NCBI GenBank assembly: GCA_009602725.1
Contig: WELB01000401.1
Location: 34,628-48,699, forward strand
DNA from: Spirogloea muscicola
Lineage: Eukaryota; Streptophyta; Zygnematophyceae; Spirogloeales; Spirogloeaceae
DNA: 14,072 nucleotides
Direction: 5' to 3'
The notes beneath the pieces were generated by a model. It saw nothing but the letters and a program-made list of their open reading frames with translations, had not been told where the DNA came from and did not search any database. Positions 9,501-14,072 of the stretch are shown in pieces (positions within the stretch are counted from its first letter, which is position 1; every line of letters starts with the position of its first letter). Position numbers and translations under genes: made by a program.

Positions 9501-12500
9501 CTCTTGGAACATGTCAGAGCTGACATTCTCAGCATCGCGCTCGTTCCTTTTCTGCAGGTTGCGGAGTAGCTTCTCCTCCTTCCGTAATGCCATGAACTCC
9601 TCGTCCCTCAGGTCTTGCGATTCCTCATCCAAGGCAGTGTTGGCCTGTCAAATGTGCAAGACACAGTTGGGTCTAGCTTGACCACAATTTCTGATGAAGT
9701 AACAGGACTGCAATAACAGGTGTAGGTGTATGTGTAGATAAGCATGTGTACCTGCAACTCAGCCTGCAGCTCGTCTTTGAGGGCAGCGGCTTCCTCAGCG
9801 AGCCGTAACTTCTCCTCCTCCACCTGCATCTCCCTCCGCAGCAACTCCTCTCGATCGAGCTCTGACAGGCCTACAGCAGCCGCCTCATCTGCTGCCTGTG
9901 CGTACCCTGCGCTTGGGTTCGGCTCAAAGCCCGGAACTACTTGCTGTAGATCATCCACCTCGCGCTCCAAGTCAGCTGTCCGCTCAAGTCCTGCCTGAGC
10001 ATCCCCTGGCAGTCCAGGACTGTTGACTGGCTGCTGTGCAGCCGCCATGGCGTCTTCCAGTGATGCAGAGAGGCTGACTTGGGGATGGTGCTCAATGACC
10101 TGGACTGGGGCCTCAGTGTGAACTACATCAGCCACCAGTGGAGCTGCCACCATGGGCTTCTCTGGCTTCGAGGATGGAGGCTCGTTTGATGGGCCCCCGC
10201 CTGCACTCTCCTCCACAATGGCCTTTCCTTTCCGCCTCCTATCCTCCTCCAAGCTCTGGCCTTTCTCGTTGCTAACTCTGAGCTCAACCTCCTCCCCATG
10301 ATAATCAGCCGCACGACTTGTTGCCTTGTCTACAGAGGACTCCTCGAGCGCGCTCCTCGTCCGATCGTGGTCACGCGGGCTCACACCAATCCTTACGCCC
10401 CCGAGATGCCTCGGCTGAACGTCGCTGGTCGCCCTTCCGCCAAAGTCCTCGAGACTGCGCCGCAGAGCTTCCTCCAGCTCGTCCCCCTCCGGCCCTGCCC
10501 GTGGCACTGCCGCCGCGCACTCCTGAAGGCTGGACTGGATCGCGCGTTGCAGATGCAAGTCTTCCGGCGCAGCGGCCGCTGCGACATGCGTTTGTCCAAG
10601 GTCCTGTACCTCGCCACTGCCGTCCTCCCAATCTACGTCACTCTCGTCGCTGCACTTGCCCTCCTCAGTGGCGTTCCTGCTGCTGAGCGGCGGCTCTTGT
10701 GTCAGCTCTGGACCAGCTCCGGTCTCGGCAGCATCCACGCCCGCTTTGTGCTCATTGCCACCATCGACCACGCCGGCCGAGGACGGCCCCTCCTCCCAGC
10801 TGAAGTCGCCCTCGCCAGCTTCAGTCTCTGGACTATGAGCGCCGCCCTGGCTCCCCTTGGGGGACTCGTGGGCAACGTGTGCGTCACCACTCTCACCGGA
10901 CTCCCGTACGAGATTCGCGAAGAGGGTGCTGTCCTCGTCGCTGTGATCACGTGAGCCGGCCTCGATTGCGATCGAAAGGCCATTGCTGGTGTGCTCCGTG
11001 CCTCTTCCTTTGCTGTCGTCGACGACGTCCGCCGCCTTCGTGTCGCCCGCTGCCTGCTGCTGCTGCTGCTGCTCCTGCTCCTTCTCTCTCATCAGGTTGA
11101 GGTTGTGCTGCAGGTCGCGAGACATTCGCAGGCCCATACCCCGGCGCCGGCTCACTCTCACAATGCCGTTGGAGTCCCGGTAAAGCGGAACAGACGAGTC
11201 CTTGCGCCCCACTTTGTCACTGTTGATCTGACCTGTCAGCGCCACCATGGTGGTGCCCGCCGGTCCCTTTGACTCCAACGCCGCCAGCAGCTCCGAGGCG
11301 GTGGCCAAGGCCCCATCTGTACTGAGCGACCGTGTCACCGATCGCACATCAACTGTCTCCTCGGACTTTGCGTGTCCAGAGGAGGCCATTGGGCCGTCGA
11401 AGATGCTCAAAGACAGGTCAGGGTCAGGCTCCTCCTTGACCGCCACACTGCCAGTGCCTGCCCGCTCCCACGGCTTCCTTGCAAGCGATGCCAGCATAGA
11501 AGAGACGCTTGGCACGAGGCCCGGTGTGCGGTGCTTGTACTCTGGGGCCGGCTCGAGGAGCTTGCTCAGCGAGGCGGCTCTGGCCTGCACCCGCTTGGCA
11601 GCCGCCGACATCGTGGTCAATGGCCTGCACAAAGGGCACAGCAGCTGGCATTGAGCAGGCTTTTGCAACAAAGGACAGTTTCAAGTGCAGAAAGTCTCAG
11701 CCAGATTGAGACGTATGAGACATATCCAGAGCCGTCACTTAGAAGGTTGAGAAATAGAAAGGGCGAGCTGTGTTGCTCACGTTTTCTCTGGTGGTGTGTA
11801 GGATGATGAGAATATGAACTCCCGGCCAGTCTCGGAAGCAATGCGAGTGGCAGGCATCCCAGCGATGCCGACGCCGGCTGCGGCCTTTTGCACTTTGTCA
11901 ATGTCCCTCCTCATGGCCACCGTCTTCAGGTACCCCTGAATCTGCATCTCCGAGAAGTTTGACGGCACCTGAGACACATGAAGCGCCGACCCTGCTTAAT
12001 GCTTGTCCTTCAATGACATCTGAAAGCATTATGGTTATCACAATTGGCTCCATGATAACCTGGATAAGAAATCTGCTACACTTGAAGGTACACACTCTGC
12101 ACTTGTCACAAGCCACACGAGTGCTCTGTAGCGCAAAGTGACTATTCTCCAGCTTGTAGTTGCTGCAATTGAAGGATTGTGGTGGCGGACTTTGGCAACT
12201 TGCCGGAATTTCTCTCGGTTCTGTGCCACCAGCTGCTCCCTCATCTACGTATATCAGAAAGAAAGCGTCCCACAGCAGCCATGTCAGAGAGCCACTCTAA
12301 GCAAGATTCCTGACGATAAGCGCAACACAATTGCCTATGGTAACACAATATCATGTAGTGATCCAATGAATGGCTCAATCAGGGATTATTCCATGCACCT
12401 GGACCATGAGCTCCAGCTGCACAGATGCCGGCAGAGAAGCGAGCACCTTCGGGTCCAGGGGCCCTTCATCTTCGGGCTGCCATACACACCAGAAGGATAG

Positions 12501-13261
12501 AGGACTCACTCTGATTTCAGCACATGATTCTCGCTAATATATGCAGCAGCTGCAGCTTAGTTACTGAAGCTGACATGTATTGCATCACAATCATGCAGGC
12601 CAGCAAGTCAACTAATATTCCAGCCCAAGTTCGCCAGACCATCAGAATCATCTCATTGTCGGGGTCCGCGCCCCAGCTCTGGTCACTATCGGCATCGTCC
12701 TCCACTGGTGCCGCAGGCTGCTGTGGCGGCGCTGCCTCTGGCCTGCAATTAGGCAACAAGAACAAAGTCGAGCACGTCACTTCTGACTTGCGGCTGCCTC
12801 GTCACTTATGACTTGCGGCTGCTTCTCTCATACATCTGTGGCAAGTAAAACGCCTAACAGGTACAAAAGCGCACACAAGAGGAGTAGAAAGCCCTGACTG
12901 CGCACCCTGGGAGCGCAAGGATCGGGCCGGCGTGGCCAGCAGGAGACGACGGAATGCCATTGTCGTGCGCAGTCAGCTGGCCGTGCTGCAACGCATCAGG
13001 CAGTGGCGAGCGAGCGCCCACGTTGTGGTCGTGCACCTGGCTCTGCTGAGACGCTTTCGCCGCTCTCGAGCGAGCGCCCCGCTTGGGCGGCGGTGGGCAC
13101 TCCTCCGAGGCCTCGCCTGGAGCTTCTGAGCCAGGCCTGCCAGGCGAGGGCCCTCCTCCGTCGGTGCTGGCGGCTGCCGGGGCCTGCCCGCTCGGCTGCT
13201 GCTGCTGCCCCTTGAGGGCGTCGATCTCGCCGCCAACCTCGTCCAGCCTCCGAGTTCTGAG
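6597..13261 (-). CDS. XPG: XPG/Rad2/UVH3-type DNA repair endonuclease (5'-partial, 11 exons)
   Basis: In transcription order the exons are 13261-12906, 12742-12640, 12476-12399, 12244-12191, 11968-11781, 11624-9752, 9644-9495, 9332-9052, 8628-8181, 7871-7344 and 7130-6597. All phases agree, giving 1530 visible residues. XPG cuts damaged DNA 3' of the lesion in nucleotide-excision repair with TFIIH. The first visible exon starts [14 protein letters not shown], like the end of the XPG-N domain. [34 protein letters not shown] and [19 protein letters not shown] match plant UVH3. The spacer has a conserved [18 protein letters not shown] block, poly-Gln, two UIMs and acidic Trp motifs. Next come XPG-I (nt 9332-9052), the helix-hairpin-helix region, a PIP-box-like motif and several basic nuclear-localisation clusters. 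XPG-N, with half of the catalytic acids, is not in the window. All introns are GT-AG except 8180-7872 (GC-AG). The junction 12906/12742 is the least certain. Confidence 0.92.
7131..7343 (-). other. Last intron of XPG (213 bp)
   Basis: The donor GTAAGA|gtaagt is a perfect consensus at 7343. The acceptor ctgtggcag precedes TCGTCACGG at 7130. It joins AEESVR to SSRSRRKAM in phase 0. The final exon encodes a poorly conserved tail ending in RRKRAS, a basic cluster that may serve in nuclear import. Confidence 0.75.
7845..7868 (-). other. PIP-box-like motif QMRLEAFY in XPG
   Basis: The exon starting at 7871 opens [30 protein letters not shown] fits the PCNA-interacting pattern QxxLxx-aromatic-aromatic and sits where human XPG has its known PIP motif. 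Basic clusters follow ([23 protein letters not shown]). PCNA binding itself is inferred. Confidence 0.7.
7872..8180 (-). other. GC-AG intron of XPG (309 bp)
   Basis: Family alignment demands that LKAYENQE be followed directly by TQMRLEAFY. The exon end CAAGAG is followed by gcaaga, a good GC-type donor, and the acceptor is tgtgtgcag before ACCCAG. No GT donor in the right phase lies near this boundary. The intron is AT-rich; no gene is seen in it. Confidence 0.75.
8181..8628 (-). other. XPG helix-hairpin-helix region and following helices
   Basis: The exon encodes [19 protein letters not shown] (the helix-hairpin-helix element of FEN1/XPG nucleases), then [11 protein letters not shown], an acidic variable stretch, and FHxxx-type helices ([31 protein letters not shown]). 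The H2TH-like element binds duplex DNA in this family. The first codon, Ser, is split by the preceding intron (AG at 9053-9052 plus T at 8628). Confidence 0.88.
8629..9051 (-). other. Longest complete XPG intron (423 bp)
   Basis: Donor GGAATCAG|gtgaag, acceptor gggtgaag|TGGC, phase 2. It is AT-rich with scattered stops in all frames. I looked for snoRNA boxes, tRNA folds and repeats on both strands and see none that hold up. Confidence 0.75.
9052..9332 (-). other. XPG-I nuclease domain exon
   Basis: The exon starts [21 protein letters not shown] and continues with [54 protein letters not shown]. The metal-binding acids expected in this half of the active site are present: both Glu of MEAEAQ, the Asp residues of TDDCD, and the Asp of LGSDYT. 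The usual TDDSD reads TDDCD here. The upstream exon ends SSDMFQECQ, joining as in plant UVH3. Confidence 0.95.
10442..10564 (-). other. Two tandem ubiquitin-interacting motifs in the XPG spacer
   Basis: [15 protein letters not shown] (10564-10520) and [16 protein letters not shown] (10489-10442) both fit the UIM pattern: an acidic run, Leu, two residues, Ala, Leu/Ile, two to three residues, Ser, Leu, then Glu/Asp. They are separated by about ten residues. UIMs bind ubiquitin through the central Ala and Ser. Just upstream lie two acidic Trp motifs, GDFSWEEG (about 10810-10787) and SDVDWEDG (about 10642-10619). Confidence 0.75.
12775..12824. repeat. 25-bp tandem duplication in an XPG intron
   Basis: Units 12775-12799 and 12800-12824 are adjacent and differ at two positions (CGTCACTT[C/A]TGACTTGCGGCTGC[C/T]T). 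They lie in the intron 12743-12905 and are non-coding. Confidence 0.85.
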
Positions 13262-13768
13262 CTGTGGCAGCCCCACGGCCGCAACCCACATCAGTGCCGG
13301 CCTCGGCGACGACGGCGCGACGCGGCAGAGGCCTCGCCTGCCACACTGGCGGAGCCACGCAAGCCGGCCACGGTGCCGCGGCGGCAGCCTTGGAGGAAGA
13401 ACGCGGCTGCTGCTTAATTGCTGTCAGTACTAATGATCGATGGTTGTACTGATATTTGGTAGGCGGCCGACAGCAAACCCCATTAAACACACACTAGTGC
13501 GATGAAGAGCATTTGTCATCAGCCATTCCTGTAGTCCATCACGTTTAGGAATATGACAAGCTGCGCAGTCTTGGCTACAGCATCGCCTTTGACATCCCAT
13601 GAAGCACATGTTCACTTGTCGACACAGTTGACATACAGCGTTCAACATTAGACGGTCAATAGTTATCTACAATTTCAAGCACCATGTAAGCCTTATCATA
13701 GCAGCCATCCCATTTTGCTGATTAGGGTGGCCGTTGACTTCTGTACTTATGACGGCGGCTGGCGGGGC

Positions 13769-13771
<3 letters not shown>
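13262..13771. other. No recognisable exon; probable start of a long XPG intron
   Basis: The first visible XPG exon begins after an acceptor (ccacag) at 13262. I read all frames up to 13771 for XPG-N motifs (MGVxGLW, DASIW, FVFDG, KRRT) and found none. The stretch is of mixed composition with stops in all frames, as in an intron. Confidence 0.55.

Positions 13772-13804
<33 letters not shown>
13772..13804 (+). repeat. (GGC)11 trinucleotide repeat
   Basis: There are eleven perfect GGC units (33 bp), with further GGC-like bases upstream (13752-13770). It marks the border between the intron-like DNA and the hairpin-rich tail. Confidence 0.9.
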
Positions 13805-14072
13805 TTTGTCTGTCTGGCAGCCGACGTTCGGCCTCTGGCGTGGGGTCGGCAGCCCGACGGCGGGGGGGCCCGCCAAAACGCCCCCCGGCTACCGGGGACT
13901 TAACCGGCTCGAAGCCGCCGGCTCGCCGCTTCCGCATACCCAAACTCTGTACGTTCTCCTTCTTCGTCGCTAGCTCCCGGCTAAGCGGGCCGCGGGAAAG
14001 CGCCCTGTTGGTGGTTAGAAAGGGCGGATAGGGGCTGGACAAGCCAGCCCAAAAAAGAATGAACAAAGAACG
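13805..14072. repeat. Hairpin-rich, organelle-spacer-like sequence of unknown origin
   Basis: Several short perfect inverted repeats are packed here: GCCGAC/GTCGGC (13820-13850), CCCCGG-CTA-CCGGGG (13883-13897), CGGCT-CGA-AGCCG (13905-13917) and GGGCTGG-ACAAG-CCAGCCC (14032-14050), the last followed by six A. No protein family is recognised in any frame. The style recalls the GC hairpin clusters in organelle intergenic DNA of some green algae, or a mobile-element end. This is inference. Confidence 0.45.

Noticed and set aside
10298-10954. 218-codon plus-strand ORF inside the large XPG exon
   Set aside because: It is antisense to a conserved spacer with UIMs, has no family resemblance, and is explained by codon bias on the other strand.
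14032-14056. Hairpin followed by a run of A as a bacterial-type terminator
   Set aside because: The T-run would precede the hairpin on the minus strand and an A-run follows it on the plus strand, which is the wrong arrangement; the DNA is eukaryotic.
13722-14066. Minus-strand ORF of 114 codons at the window end
   Set aside because: It runs through the (GGC)11 tract as poly-Arg and through a hairpin-rich segment; no family motif is seen.
1-14072. A new defence system, toxin or mobile gene cassette
   Set aside because: Both genes are recognisable nuclear housekeeping families in exon-intron form; nothing supports a cassette apart from the unexplained tail after 13805.

Overview
This window looks like nuclear DNA of a green alga (Chlorophyta). 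It is GC-rich and carries two multi-exon genes with short introns (about 80-425 bp), proteins with long Ala/Gly/Pro/Gln low-complexity stretches, and TGTAA-type polyadenylation signals typical of chlorophytes. The closest family matches I recognise are land-plant proteins. I cannot name the genus. No rRNA, tRNA, CRISPR array or bacterial operon is visible.

The left half (1 to about 6160, + strand) holds one gene, open at its 5' end, for a large CW-type zinc-finger protein of the plant type. I can place 11 exons by splice phase and family resemblance. The order is an N-terminal motif shared with plant CW proteins, the CW histone-reader domain (split by an intron), a long disordered region with Ser/Asp-rich and Arg/Glu/Ser-rich parts, and a conserved C-terminal helical region. 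That C-terminal region also resembles the C-terminal homology domain of animal AFF/AF4 transcription-elongation scaffolds. A single N in exon 8 breaks the reading frame.

The right half (about 6180 to 13261, - strand) holds a convergent gene for the XPG/Rad2/UVH3 nucleotide-excision-repair endonuclease, also in 11 visible exons. The XPG-I nuclease domain, helix-hairpin-helix region, PIP-box-like motif and basic C-terminus are present, as is a long acidic spacer with two ubiquitin-interacting motifs. The N-terminal XPG-N domain is not in the window. It should lie beyond 14072 or in an unassembled part.

The two genes meet tail to tail. Their predicted poly(A) signals lie about 50 bp apart on opposite strands (6142-6146 and 6196-6200), so the transcripts nearly touch or overlap. 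Both promoters lie outside the window. The last 800 bp (13262-14072) hold no recognisable exon. They contain a (GGC)11 tract followed by a hairpin-rich, organelle-spacer-like sequence that may be an insertion. The two genes act in related nuclear processes (chromatin/transcription and transcription-coupled repair), but nothing in the sequence shows that they work together.
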